Shown here piece after piece: positions 37,081-45,855 of a DNA stretch of 64,000 nucleotides. Below the pieces are notes generated by a model. That model had not been told where the DNA came from, made no database searches, and saw only the letters and a list, made by a program, of their open reading frames with translations. How positions within the stretch are numbered: the stretch's first letter is position 1; each line of letters begins with the position of its first letter. The stretch lies in assembly GCF_001513785.1 (NCBI RefSeq), contig NZ_LNQS01000001.1:496001-560000 (forward strand), read 5' to 3'. The position numbers were made by a program, and so were the translations under genes. Source of the stretch: Rheinheimera sp. EpRS3. GTDB taxonomy: Bacteria; Pseudomonadota; Gammaproteobacteria; Enterobacterales; Alteromonadaceae.

Positions 37081-38508
37081 TTACTCGATTTGTCTGGCCG
37101 GGCGATCTTGCCGTTGCACAGTAGTTTGCCGCGTTGGCTGCTGGCGGTGTTCACGTGCCGGCTGACTTTGCTGGCGCACAACCGGCGCTGCTTGCCGCTG
37201 CTGTATATGCGCTTGTTGTGGCTGGCGTTGCTGCACCGTGGGCTGCTGGTACTGCTTAGGCTGCTGTACCTGACGCTGCTCTGTTCTGAGCTGAGGTTGC
37301 TCTGCCCGCTGATGCCGTTGTGGCTCGCGCTGGCGCAGCTGCTCAGTACTTAATACCCGCTCAGAACGCTCACGCTGCACCGCAGGCTGGCGCTGTTCTT
37401 TTAATTGCTGGTTAAGCTGCTGTTGGCGGCGTTCATTACGGTTAACTTCGGTTGGCCGCAGCCGTTGCTCTGTAGAGACATTACGTTGCTGGCGTTGGTT
37501 GTTATCGTTCGCCTGCCATTCACGGTTAGGCATTCTGACCTGCTCAGCTGTTTTACGCTGATAATGCGGTTTGTTCTCGCGCACCGTAACATTGCTGTCA
37601 ACACGGGTATGACGCACCGGCTGGCCTTTAATTTCGCGTGTTGGCTGGCGATAACCATAACCTGAGTTGTAATCACGGTTCAGGCGCTCATGGCGGTAAT
37701 GCACGCCGCGACGGTGCTCGGTGTTGTGGTGCCAGCGGCGCGCATCTACGTAGTGTCTGTGGCGCACCGGATAATAGCGCGGTGGTTTGTGGTAATAGTG
37801 GTGGTGTACTACCACATGGCGATGATGCCAGTCGAAGATACCAAAATAAAACCACGGCCGCACATTGACACTGATACCCCAGTGAAACGGGCTGTTACGG
37901 TAATATACTCCGGCGGTATGCCAGTATACCGGCGGGTGTGATGGCCACCACCAGTCGCCATACACTACACGGGTGTCGTATACCGGCACATAGACGACTT
38001 CTTTGCGCGCCGGCTCAATAATAATAATCTCACGCTCGCGCTCTACTACCACGTGTTTAGTGTCGTTTAGCGAGCCATTGGCATAGGCTTTTTGCCGCAG
38101 GTTCTGAATGCTGGCCATGACCTGCGCTTCATCGGCTAAAAACGCCTCGCCAAGCTCCTGTGTCCAGTCCAGATCATTGCTTAGCCGTTCCAGTAATTGT
38201 GGAAAGGCCACCAGGGCTTTTACGCTTGGATCCCAGCTTTGCTGTTCTACGGCGTCGACCGCTGCTTCGCCGGTAAGTTTAGGGTTATCTTTTACCCAGC
38301 GGGCTGCCTGCACCACTTCCAGCGGATAGGTTGAGGCAATCAGCACATGGGTTAATACGGTATCGGGATACAGAGCTACCGGCGCCAGCATTTGATCCAG
38401 CTGCGCCTGCGACAAGGTTTCTTCTTCAGCCCGCACATCAAACGACTGGCTAACCAGCAGCACGCACACCGCCAGTATCCGGCTTAGTTGCAGCATCAGG
38501 TTTTTCAT
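37081..38508 (-). CDS. DUF3300 domain secreted protein with Gln/Arg-rich tail
   Basis: A 475-residue exported protein of unknown function. A signal peptide (about 1-27, VSQSFDVRA) precedes the DUF3300 domain (about 30-250) with LDQMLAPVALYPDTVLTHVLIASTYP, WVKDNP, QSWDPSVKALVAFPQLL and VYVPVYDTRVVYG. A His/Tyr/Trp-rich patch follows (about 200-275, e.g. HHRHVVVHHHYYHK). The C-terminal 200 residues are low-complexity Gln, Arg and Glu (RQQQLNQQLKEQRQ and similar) and are expected to be disordered and very basic. The composition suggests surface or nucleic-acid interaction, but that is only an inference. Terminators on both sides mark a single-gene unit. Confidence 0.85.
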   Translation of the reverse strand: MKNLMLQLSRILAVCVLLVSQSFDVRAEEETLSQAQLDQMLAPVALYPDTVLTHVLIASTYPLEVVQAARWVKDNPKLTGEAAVDAVEQQSWDPSVKALVAFPQLLERLSNDLDWTQELGEAFLADEAQVMASIQNLRQKAYANGSLNDTKHVVVEREREIIIIEPARKEVVYVPVYDTRVVYGDWWWPSHPPVYWHTAGVYYRNSPFHWGISVNVRPWFYFGIFDWHHRHVVVHHHYYHKPPRYYPVRHRHYVDARRWHHNTEHRRGVHYRHERLNRDYNSGYGYRQPTREIKGQPVRHTRVDSNVTVRENKPHYQRKTAEQVRMPNREWQANDNNQRQQRNVSTEQRLRPTEVNRNERRQQQLNQQLKEQRQPAVQRERSERVLSTEQLRQREPQRHQRAEQPQLRTEQRQVQQPKQYQQPTVQQRQPQQAHIQQRQAAPVVRQQSQPAREHRQQPTRQTTVQRQDRPARQIE

Positions 38509-38625
38509 CTTGCTATCCTCAGTTTCACCGTTAGCAAATTACTGCACTGACGGCTTTTTGTACAGTGTATAGCTTATAGGGGGATTTGGCTGAATTGAAA
38601 CTGAACTTTACTGAACCTTTACATA

Positions 38626-38654
38626 GCAAAACTGGCAGCCGAAGCTGCCAGTTT
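38626..38654 (-). terminator. Rho-independent terminator of the OlsF-like gene
   Basis: On the minus strand AAACTGGCAGC, a TTCG tetraloop and GCTGCCAGTTTT form an 11-bp stem followed by a T run, 20 bases after the stop codon. The UUCG loop is unusually stable. Confidence 0.92.
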
Positions 38655-38673
38655 CTGTGGTGTTTTAGCCGGG

Positions 38674-40386
38674 TTATTCAGCGTCGATATAGCGCGCTTT
38701 TTTACTGGCTTTTAGCATGGTCATATCTACCAGTACCAGGCCGTCAACACAGTTGGCAAAATCAGGATCGGTACCAAAAGCGAGGAACTTCACGCCGCCC
38801 GGCTCACACAGTTCGCTGTACTGTTTATACAGTGTGGGTACGCTAACACCCATATTGGCCAGCAAGTGTTTTAGCTGGGTAAAATCCTCTAGGTAGTTAT
38901 CGCCGCTAAAGTGCTGCTGTAATTCAGATAAAATAGCCTGTGGCAGCTGATAAGGTTGTTTTGACACCGCAGCGCAGGCTGCGTCGCTAAAGTACAGGCT
39001 GTAAAAATACACCATAAGGTCGCGCGCTGCCTGCGGGTAGCTGTTCGACAGGCTGACACCGCCAAACAGATAGCGAATATCCGGGTTACGTTTTAAGTAA
39101 GCGCCAATACCGTACCATAAATATTCCAGGCTGCGTTTACCCCAGTAACGAGGCTGCACAAAGCTGCGGCCCAGTTCAAGCCCGGCATCAAGATACGGCT
39201 GCATCTTGGCATCAAATTGAAATAACGATGCGGTGTATAGGCCATTTTCGCCGTATTCAGCCAGCACTTTGCGGGTGTTGGCAAAGCGGTAGGCGCCGAC
39301 AATTTCCAGATCGTCTTTATCCCACAGGATCAACTGCTCGTAGTGGCTGTCAAAGCGGTCGATATCGCGGCGCAGGCCACTGCCTTCACCGACGGCCCGA
39401 AAGGCAAATTCGCGCAGCCGGCCAATTTCGCGTAACACCGGCGAGCTTTGCTGGTGGCAATACAGGTAAATTTGCTTACCATCACCGGTTTGGCCGAGTA
39501 ATTCACAGCTTTCGACGGCTTTTTTCAGCGTAATACGGTCTTCCGGATGAGCAATGGCGCTTTGGGTAATAAACAGCGGTGCCTTATCTTTGGCCAGCCG
39601 GTACAGGTGTTTTTTAAACAACTTTACTTTGGCCTGAGTTTCCAGCGCCATATTGGCAAAGGCTTCGTAAGGGATCTGCTCGCCAATGCGCATTTCCAGC
39701 TTTTTACGTTGCTGCTTAAACATTTCTTTTACCAGCAGCATGGTTGCCAGTGGCTTGTACAGCATAGATGCGCCATAAAACAGCGCAGAGTTACGACCAT
39801 CAATAAAAATAGGCAATATTGGTGCTTTGGCATTGCTGGCAAAACGTAAAAAGCCATTGTGCCATTTGCCATCGCGGATGCCTTCCGGGCGCAGGCGCGA
39901 TACCTCCCCCGACGGAAACAAGATCAGGGCGCCCTCAGCGGCTAAATGTCGCTGAATATTGTCCAGTGCCCGCCGCTCTGTGCCGCCGCTCATATTATTT
40001 ACCGGCAGTAATAAGTTATGCAGCGGCTCCAGTGCCATCAGTAGCTGGTTGGCAACTACTTTAACATCGGGGCGAATATCACTGACCAGCTTTAACAGCG
40101 CCAGACCATCCAGCGAGCCGATAGGGTGGTTGGCAATAATAACAATGCGGCCGGAGGTGGGGATGCGCTCCATTTCGTTGTCGCGCACCGAATAGCGAAA
40201 GTTAAAGTAGTCCAGTACCTGTTCAACAAATTCCAGCCCTTGTAAATGCGGATAACGGCTGGCAAAGGCAATAAAATCCTGCTCATGCAGCAAACGGCGC
40301 AAGGCGCCTTTTACCGGCTTATACAGCCACGGCTTGTTTGACAGCTGAGGCAGGTTTTGTGCAAGCACTTGTTCGACACTGATCAT
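38674..40386 (-). CDS. two-domain acyltransferase, PlsC-like plus OlsB/hemolysin-like (OlsF-type candidate)
   Basis: A 570-residue protein with two acyltransferase domains. The N-terminal part (about 20-270) is PlsC/LPLAT-like: ANHPIGSLDGLALL (about 86-98) is the active-site His...Asp and LILFPSGEVSR (about 154-164) a second LPLAT motif. The C-terminal part (about 320-480) is OlsB/hemolysin-like GNAT: VGAYRFANTRKVL, LELGRSFVQPRYWGKRSL and LFGGVSLSNSYP. This order matches OlsF, the bifunctional ornithine-lipid synthase described in Serratia; function here is inferred. The ATG at 40386 follows GGAGCGAACC. The LpxH-like gene lies 92 bases upstream on the same strand. Confidence 0.75.
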   Translation of the reverse strand: MISVEQVLAQNLPQLSNKPWLYKPVKGALRRLLHEQDFIAFASRYPHLQGLEFVEQVLDYFNFRYSVRDNEMERIPTSGRIVIIANHPIGSLDGLALLKLVSDIRPDVKVVANQLLMALEPLHNLLLPVNNMSGGTERRALDNIQRHLAAEGALILFPSGEVSRLRPEGIRDGKWHNGFLRFASNAKAPILPIFIDGRNSALFYGASMLYKPLATMLLVKEMFKQQRKKLEMRIGEQIPYEAFANMALETQAKVKLFKKHLYRLAKDKAPLFITQSAIAHPEDRITLKKAVESCELLGQTGDGKQIYLYCHQQSSPVLREIGRLREFAFRAVGEGSGLRRDIDRFDSHYEQLILWDKDDLEIVGAYRFANTRKVLAEYGENGLYTASLFQFDAKMQPYLDAGLELGRSFVQPRYWGKRSLEYLWYGIGAYLKRNPDIRYLFGGVSLSNSYPQAARDLMVYFYSLYFSDAACAAVSKQPYQLPQAILSELQQHFSGDNYLEDFTQLKHLLANMGVSVPTLYKQYSELCEPGGVKFLAFGTDPDFANCVDGLVLVDMTMLKASKKARYIDAE

Positions 40387-40478
40387 GGTTCGCTCCGATA
40401 GCACTGCAGTAGGCTGCGCTCAGGCTAAAGCGGTTGTATGACAATTCAGTGTCGGATTTATGGCAGTTTGCTGAAATT

Positions 40479-41264
40479 TCAGGCAGCTTTTTTATTGCTG
40501 GCAGCAAGTGGCAAGGCAGCAATTTTTTCTGCTTGCTCAGTCCAGTGATACAACGCCAGGCTGCCATCGGGCTGTTCAATCAGCGCTGTGCAGCTGTCAA
40601 TCCAGTCGCCATCGTTACAATAAATAATGCCTTGCTCCAGGCGGATTTCGGCATGATGGATATGGCCGCATACTATGCCGTCAAAACCACCGCGTCTGGC
40701 TTTGGCAATTGCAGCTTCGCGATAACGGGCGATGGCTTTTTGTGCGCCCGGTACCTTACTTTTTATGTAGGCAGCCAGGCTAAAGTAGCCGCCACCGGTT
40801 AACCGGCGCAGGCGGTTGTACCAGCGATTTAAAAATAGTAACAAGTCATACAAGTTGTCGCCAAGCCAGGCATGCAAGCGGCCAAAGTTAACTTCTTTAT
40901 CAAACTCGTCACCGTGCAGCAGCAACAATTTTTTGCCCTGTGCTGTGGTATGGCTGGCGCGCAGGGCAATGCGGATATTACCAAAGCTTTTACCGGCATA
41001 CAGCCGCATAGCTTCGTCGTGGTTGCCGGGGATGTATATTACCTCTACACCTTGTTCGGCTTTATCCAGCAGGCAGCGCAGCACTTTGTTCTGGCTTGGG
41101 GTCCAGTGCACCTGTTTGCGCATCGCCCATAAATCAACAATATCACCCAGCAGATAAATGGTTTGAGCCTGAGTATGCTCAAGAAAACTCAGCAGGTAAT
41201 CTGCCTGGCAGTCTTTGCACCCCAGATGAACGTCAGATAAAAAGATAGTGCGGCAGTTCAGCAT
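40479..41264 (-). CDS. UDP-2,3-diacylglucosamine diphosphatase family phosphoesterase (LpxH-like)
   Basis: A 261-residue calcineurin-type metallophosphoesterase. Metal ligands are DVHLG (Asp11, His13), GDIVDLW (about 40), GNHDE (about 81), LLLHGDEFD and GHIHHAE. The DIVDLWxMRKxxHW-type segment is seen in LpxH and its YbbF-like homologues. It may be a second LpxH-like enzyme acting on lipid A precursors or another phosphoester; the canonical lpxH of such genomes lies near ppiB, so equivalence is not assumed. Upstream of the OlsF-like gene on the same strand, a possible lipid-envelope unit. Confidence 0.75.
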   Translation of the reverse strand: MLNCRTIFLSDVHLGCKDCQADYLLSFLEHTQAQTIYLLGDIVDLWAMRKQVHWTPSQNKVLRCLLDKAEQGVEVIYIPGNHDEAMRLYAGKSFGNIRIALRASHTTAQGKKLLLLHGDEFDKEVNFGRLHAWLGDNLYDLLLFLNRWYNRLRRLTGGGYFSLAAYIKSKVPGAQKAIARYREAAIAKARRGGFDGIVCGHIHHAEIRLEQGIIYCNDGDWIDSCTALIEQPDGSLALYHWTEQAEKIAALPLAASNKKAA

Positions 41265-41369
41265 CAGTCTGTACCATGTTATCTTTAGGCGCAGCCAGCA
41301 TCAGCGAGGGCTGTGTCAGTGATATGACCAATTTATGAAGCTTTGGTTATTTGGTATGGTAATAACAGC

Positions 41370-41398
41370 GCGGATGAAAGCAGTTTGCTTTCATCCGC
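41370..41398. other. 12-bp stem-loop at the end of the NRPS/export operon
   Basis: GCGGATGAAAGC and GCTTTCATCCGC pair perfectly over 12 bp around AGTTT, seven bases after the permease stop codon read on the minus strand. No T tract follows on the minus strand (GCTGTTATTACC), so it may be a transcript-end stabilising hairpin rather than an intrinsic terminator. The 141-base gap to the next gene holds nothing else I can identify. Confidence 0.65.
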
Positions 41399-41405
41399 TG
41401 CCGGA

Positions 41406-43838
41406 TTAGTTGCTACGCAGAGAGTGAATTGCAGGTTTACTGGCAACGCCCCAAACTGCCAGAATGGCAGTTGCGATGGCGATAGTACAGATTAGCCCAA
41501 CAGGAATAATAAACGATGACAGTTCAACTGATACAGTGAACCAGGGTTTGTTCTTCACGTAACTCAATAGCGCTAGTAATAGGGCGGTGCTGCAGGTTAG
41601 GCCTATTAAAACGGGTACCATAGTGTCCTTGCAAACCAATGTCATGATCCGTTTTGGTGTGGCGCCAATGGCCAAACGAATACCCAACTCAAATTTACGT
41701 AAGGTCATGCTGTAACTTAATACACCGTATACTCCCACTGCTGCTAAAAACAGAGATAATAAACCCAGTATCGCCGTCACCCAGGCAGATATTTTATCCA
41801 TAGATATTTTCAACTGATGAACATCATTCATCGAATACATATCGTACAGATAAATTTGTGAGCTGACTTCAGCTGCCAACTGATTTAACTGTGCGGCAGA
41901 CAACTGCTGATTAGGTTTATACGACACCATATAGGTTGCGCCACGTAGCATAGGCACATAGATGCGTGGCATATTAAGCTGGTTTGGGATAGTTAAATCT
42001 TTTACGATACCTACCACGTGGTAAGGCACGGACTGATTGTTGAAATAAAACGGTTTGCCAAGGGCAGGGCTGTCTGGCGACAACATTTGTGCCATCGTTT
42101 CATTAATCACCGCTACTTTGTCACGTGCAGTAACTTCTTCGGCTGTAACATTACGACCTGCAATAAAAGGTAGTCCCACTAATGGCATATAGTTTTCATC
42201 TATAGTTCCGATGCCGGGACCTATAGATATGCCACCACCAAGCTCTGATGTAACTGCGGTGGTCCACTCAATATTTACCGTTCTGGCCATTGGAGCATTA
42301 CTCGCAAGGCTGACTGTTTCTATCGCATTGTGTTGCTCCAGCTGCCTTGCTATCGCCTCAATGTAGTTTCGCCGTTCTTCTGCCGGTGCCATCACCAGCT
42401 CACCGAGGTCAAAATCAAGAAATGTTTTCGATTCAGTAGTAAAACCCAGGGGTGCTTGTATTGCTTTGACAGCAGAGCTGAATACTTGAAGGTTACAGCT
42501 GATTAATACACCACACAGAGTAACCTGGCTGATAATCAGGAGATTACGGATGCGAGAGGATATTTGTAAACCTGCACCTTTACCGCTGGCCTGTAATGTT
42601 TTATTCAGTTCTCGATAGTTGAGCTGGCTGGTAGTGATCAGAGAGAAAATAGCTGCCAGCACGATACCTATGGTCCAAGAGAACAAGACAGTAGGCAAAT
42701 TCAGCGATAACTCTGCTACTCTGGGTAGCTGTGTTTGCGCTACGGATATCAGCAGGGTATTACCAAGGTGAGCGATCACAATCGCCAGTGTGCTGGCAGC
42801 TAGCATCAGCATCAGAATTTCGGCAAAAATTACGCCGAAGATATGCTGACGTTTTGCTCCCAGGGCAATCTGGATCACGATTTTACGGTGGTTGTTTGCT
42901 GCGCGAGCCAGAATAAGATTGATGATATTGACTGCTGCTATTAATACCAGCACCAATACTCCTGCGAACATCAGTAAGGCTCTGGAGCGAGAGTCGCCCA
43001 TAATAACGTTTTCAAAGCTACGCAAACTAACAGTGATTTTCCGGCTATCAAAATAAGGCACACCGGTTACTTCTTCACGGAATCTTTTATTAATCAGTGT
43101 AGAAAGGTTATGTTCTGTTTGGCTGACAGACTGACCTTCGTTCAGTTTAGCAACCAGATAAATCTCAATAAAAAACATACCCCAGGCAGTATCGTCTCCA
43201 GGTGGAAGTGGGTTAAAGTCCCATGGCAACCATACCTGGGTATTGCGGCCTGTTTCATGTAGTTGTGGCTCGACAAAGTTTCTTGCTGTAACGCCAACAA
43301 TATTGAAACTGGTGCCGTTGAACATCATTTTTTCGGACAGGATATCTGGCTTGCCTTTATACAAATCCTGCCATAGCTGATAACTTATTACGGCAACTGG
43401 CACCTTGGAGTGCAAACCCTCTTCTGCTGAGAATCCGCGCCCCAGCACATACTGTGTGCCTAACATTGAGAAATAATCAGGCGTGATAAAATTAGCTTTT
43501 AATTTCGGTTTGGCGTCATCATTTGTTAGTACTGCTTCACTATATTTGATAAAAGCACGCTGTTCGAACTGATCAGTCTGTTGATATAACTCCATTAGAC
43601 CAGGGTAGTTCTGGGCATTATTGAATCTGAGGCGGCCATCGTCGTGGTGTGTCCAGTTGGTGACATACAGCTGTTGTTGATCAGGATAGGGGAGCGGTTT
43701 ATACAGTAGTAAATAGTTTAGGTTAAACATGCAAACCAGAGCGCCGAGCGTCAGACCAAAAGTCAGTACTATCGTCGACACATAACCGGGCACATGTTTT
43801 AAACTATTAGCAGCCGTTCTGATAAAGTAGCTGAACAT
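41406..43838 (-). CDS. ABC transporter permease, FtsX/MacB family (duplicated type)
   Basis: An 810-residue inner-membrane permease of the lipoprotein/macrolide exporter (FtsX/MacB) superfamily, in the long form with two FtsX-type halves (eight expected membrane segments). The N-terminal segment (about 20-42), a large periplasmic MacB_PCD-like domain (about 45-265) and a three-helix FtsX block (about 275-400) are followed by a second periplasmic domain (about 440-665) and a final block ending in TILAVWGVASKPAIHSLRSN. It has no ATPase domain and is separated by one base from the upstream ATPase gene. With the HlyD-like adaptor it probably exports the product of the linked NRPS genes. Confidence 0.85.
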   Translation of the reverse strand: MFSYFIRTAANSLKHVPGYVSTIVLTFGLTLGALVCMFNLNYLLLYKPLPYPDQQQLYVTNWTHHDDGRLRFNNAQNYPGLMELYQQTDQFEQRAFIKYSEAVLTNDDAKPKLKANFITPDYFSMLGTQYVLGRGFSAEEGLHSKVPVAVISYQLWQDLYKGKPDILSEKMMFNGTSFNIVGVTARNFVEPQLHETGRNTQVWLPWDFNPLPPGDDTAWGMFFIEIYLVAKLNEGQSVSQTEHNLSTLINKRFREEVTGVPYFDSRKITVSLRSFENVIMGDSRSRALLMFAGVLVLVLIAAVNIINLILARAANNHRKIVIQIALGAKRQHIFGVIFAEILMLMLAASTLAIVIAHLGNTLLISVAQTQLPRVAELSLNLPTVLFSWTIGIVLAAIFSLITTSQLNYRELNKTLQASGKGAGLQISSRIRNLLIISQVTLCGVLISCNLQVFSSAVKAIQAPLGFTTESKTFLDFDLGELVMAPAEERRNYIEAIARQLEQHNAIETVSLASNAPMARTVNIEWTTAVTSELGGGISIGPGIGTIDENYMPLVGLPFIAGRNVTAEEVTARDKVAVINETMAQMLSPDSPALGKPFYFNNQSVPYHVVGIVKDLTIPNQLNMPRIYVPMLRGATYMVSYKPNQQLSAAQLNQLAAEVSSQIYLYDMYSMNDVHQLKISMDKISAWVTAILGLLSLFLAAVGVYGVLSYSMTLRKFELGIRLAIGATPKRIMTLVCKDTMVPVLIGLTCSTALLLALLSYVKNKPWFTVSVELSSFIIPVGLICTIAIATAILAVWGVASKPAIHSLRSN

Positions 43839-43839
43839 A

Positions 43840-44547
43840 TTAACTAGCCTCCGCTAATATACCGGCCTTGTCGGTTATCTGGCCATCCAGCAGATGTAGT
43901 TTACGGTTCGCCATCTCTGCGTAACGAGGGTCATGTGTCACCATACACAAAGTTGTCCCCTCTTTATTGAGTTGCATCAGCATAGCCATAACGGCATCAC
44001 CATTTTTTGAATCAAGGTTACCGGTAGGTTCGTCAACCAACAAAATGGCAGGGTTGGCGATCAGTGCTCTGGCGATTGCTACTCGCTGTTGCTGCCCACC
44101 AGATAACTGGTTAGGTTTATGTTTGGCACGGTGTGCCATATCAACCTTTTCCAGACATTGCATCACCCGTTTCTCAATTTCGTCTTGCTTCGGAGCGTGC
44201 TGTGCATAGCGTAATGGCAAGGCAACGTTATCAAATACGCTTAGTTCATCTATCAGATTAAAGGACTGAAAGATAAAACCAATTTTGGCGTTACGGATTT
44301 CTGCAGCCTCTGTAAGCGAAAGACGGCTGACGTCTTTATCTTCAATCAGATACTGGCCATTGCTGGGCATATCAAGTAACCCCAGAATAGATAGCAGAGT
44401 AGATTTACCACAACCAGACGGGCCACAAATGGAGACAAAGTCGCCACTGTAAATCTCCAGATCTATTCCTCTGAGAGCATGAGTATCCATTTCATCAGTA
44501 CTGAAAATCTTGGTAATTCCCGCCATTTTAATTCTTAATTCGCGCAT
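43840..44547 (-). CDS. ABC transporter ATP-binding protein (MacB/LolD type)
   Basis: A 235-residue ATPase of the MacB/LolD/FtsE family. Walker A GPSGCGKST (about 40-48), signature LSGGQQQRVAIARAL, Walker B LLVDEPTGNLD with the family-specific TGNLDS, and H-loop VTHDPRYA are intact. It energises the adjacent FtsX-like permease and sits between the adaptor gene (17-base gap) and the permease (1-base gap). The outer-membrane channel needed to complete such a system is not in the window; a genomic TolC homologue would be expected to serve. Confidence 0.93.
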   Translation of the reverse strand: MRELRIKMAGITKIFSTDEMDTHALRGIDLEIYSGDFVSICGPSGCGKSTLLSILGLLDMPSNGQYLIEDKDVSRLSLTEAAEIRNAKIGFIFQSFNLIDELSVFDNVALPLRYAQHAPKQDEIEKRVMQCLEKVDMAHRAKHKPNQLSGGQQQRVAIARALIANPAILLVDEPTGNLDSKNGDAVMAMLMQLNKEGTTLCMVTHDPRYAEMANRKLHLLDGQITDKAGILAEAS

Positions 44548-44564
44548 AACCGTTTCCTTTTCAT

Positions 44565-45818
44565 TTAGTTTGTAATACTTATGCGTTTGCTGTCAGTAAA
44601 GCCTGTCATATCCGACACAATAAAGGTGTCATTGACAGCCGCACCTTCAAGCAACTGGATGTATTTTCCGGCATCTTCGCCGTAGCGAACCTCCGAGTAC
44701 TCCGCCAGTTGTCGTGTATGATCCAGTTTGTACAGACTGTTGCTGGAGTTAACCCGCACATTTACCGGCCGGTCTATGTACAGGGTGTTTTTAAGCTCAG
44801 CAGTGTAAATAACCGCATCAACGCTAAGTTCAGGTCTTGCTGATGCAGGTAAGTGTGCTGCTGTGAACTGGATTTCTATCGTTACCGTGCCTTCTTGTAC
44901 TTCAGGGGTAATGCGGCTGACTTTGCCAGGGAGCAGATCCCGGCGGGTCGTCACTTCAGCCAATTGACCTACACTGATTCTTTCTGCCTGAGCTTGAGGT
45001 ACACGGATTAGTGCAAGCAGGTCTTGTTCGCTACCTACCAATGCCAACTCTTGTCCTGCAGCAATACTTTGGCCTAACTCTACCGGGAGCCTTTGTAATA
45101 TGCCGTTAATACCAGCTTTAACAGCCAAAGCATCAACGCGGTTTTTGACAGTGAAGTATAGTGCTTCGGCTTGGTTAATCTGCTCTTGCTGAATATTCAG
45201 TGCTTCCTGATTAACCAACTTTAATTGCGCTATGCGATTTTGCTGGATGCGCATGCTGTCATGCAGTTGCTCTTGCTCCAGTACTGTAGTTTTATAGGTA
45301 AGTTGAGATACCACACCTTTATCAACCAGCTCTTGTTCTGCTTCTCGACGCAATTTAACCATGTTGAACTTCGCCACCATCTCTGCCAGATTAGACTCCT
45401 CCGCTAACAACTCACGCTGATTGTTCAGCTCCAACTTGCGCAAATTAGCTTTCTCCTGATTTAACTGCATTCTGGCGCGTTCTGTTTCTTCGTACAGCTC
45501 AGGGTTATTCAGCTTCATTATGATGCTATCGGGCGTAACCTGCGCCCCAGGACGCAGGATGATTTCTTCTACGGTGGCAGACGTGAGGGAGGTTAACAGC
45601 TTCTGCCTGTGCGATCTGAGCACGCCATAGCCCTGCACTTGTACACGCAGATCTCCTTGTTTTACCGTACTTAGCACCAACTGGTTGCGGTTGATCTGCC
45701 GGTGAGACTCTTTTCCCATCAGCAAGATGGCTACAACAATCACCAGGACTATGCAAAACAGCAACATCGCTTTTTGTTTATAGTTGGCGTGGGCAGATTT
45801 TTGTTTTACCACGTCCAT
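44565..45818 (-). CDS. HlyD/MacA-family periplasmic adaptor (membrane fusion protein)
   Basis: A 417-residue periplasmic adaptor linking an inner-membrane exporter to a TolC-type channel. A single membrane anchor (about 20-36, LLFCIVLVIVVAILLMG) is followed by a lipoyl-type half (QGDLRVQVQGYGVL), a long coiled-coil hairpin (about 100-205, rich in Glu, Gln and Leu), the second lipoyl half with AVKAGINGILQRLPVELGQSI and a beta-barrel domain. The ATG at 45818 follows CAGGAGCC; the frame stays open upstream but that leader overlaps the MFS gene. Part of the NRPS export block. Confidence 0.9.
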   Translation of the reverse strand: MDVVKQKSAHANYKQKAMLLFCIVLVIVVAILLMGKESHRQINRNQLVLSTVKQGDLRVQVQGYGVLRSHRQKLLTSLTSATVEEIILRPGAQVTPDSIIMKLNNPELYEETERARMQLNQEKANLRKLELNNQRELLAEESNLAEMVAKFNMVKLRREAEQELVDKGVVSQLTYKTTVLEQEQLHDSMRIQQNRIAQLKLVNQEALNIQQEQINQAEALYFTVKNRVDALAVKAGINGILQRLPVELGQSIAAGQELALVGSEQDLLALIRVPQAQAERISVGQLAEVTTRRDLLPGKVSRITPEVQEGTVTIEIQFTAAHLPASARPELSVDAVIYTAELKNTLYIDRPVNVRVNSSNSLYKLDHTRQLAEYSEVRYGEDAGKYIQLLEGAAVNDTFIVSDMTGFTDSKRISITN

Positions 45819-45855
45819 ATACGGCTCCTGTAAGTTTGAAATTGAACAGACATAA

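Noticed and set aside
37090..37400. Repetitive tract resembling a short tandem-repeat array
   Set aside because: It is the codon-level repetition of Gln/Arg-rich sequence in the DUF3300 protein tail, with no regular unit or spacers, so it is neither a CRISPR nor a tandem repeat locus.
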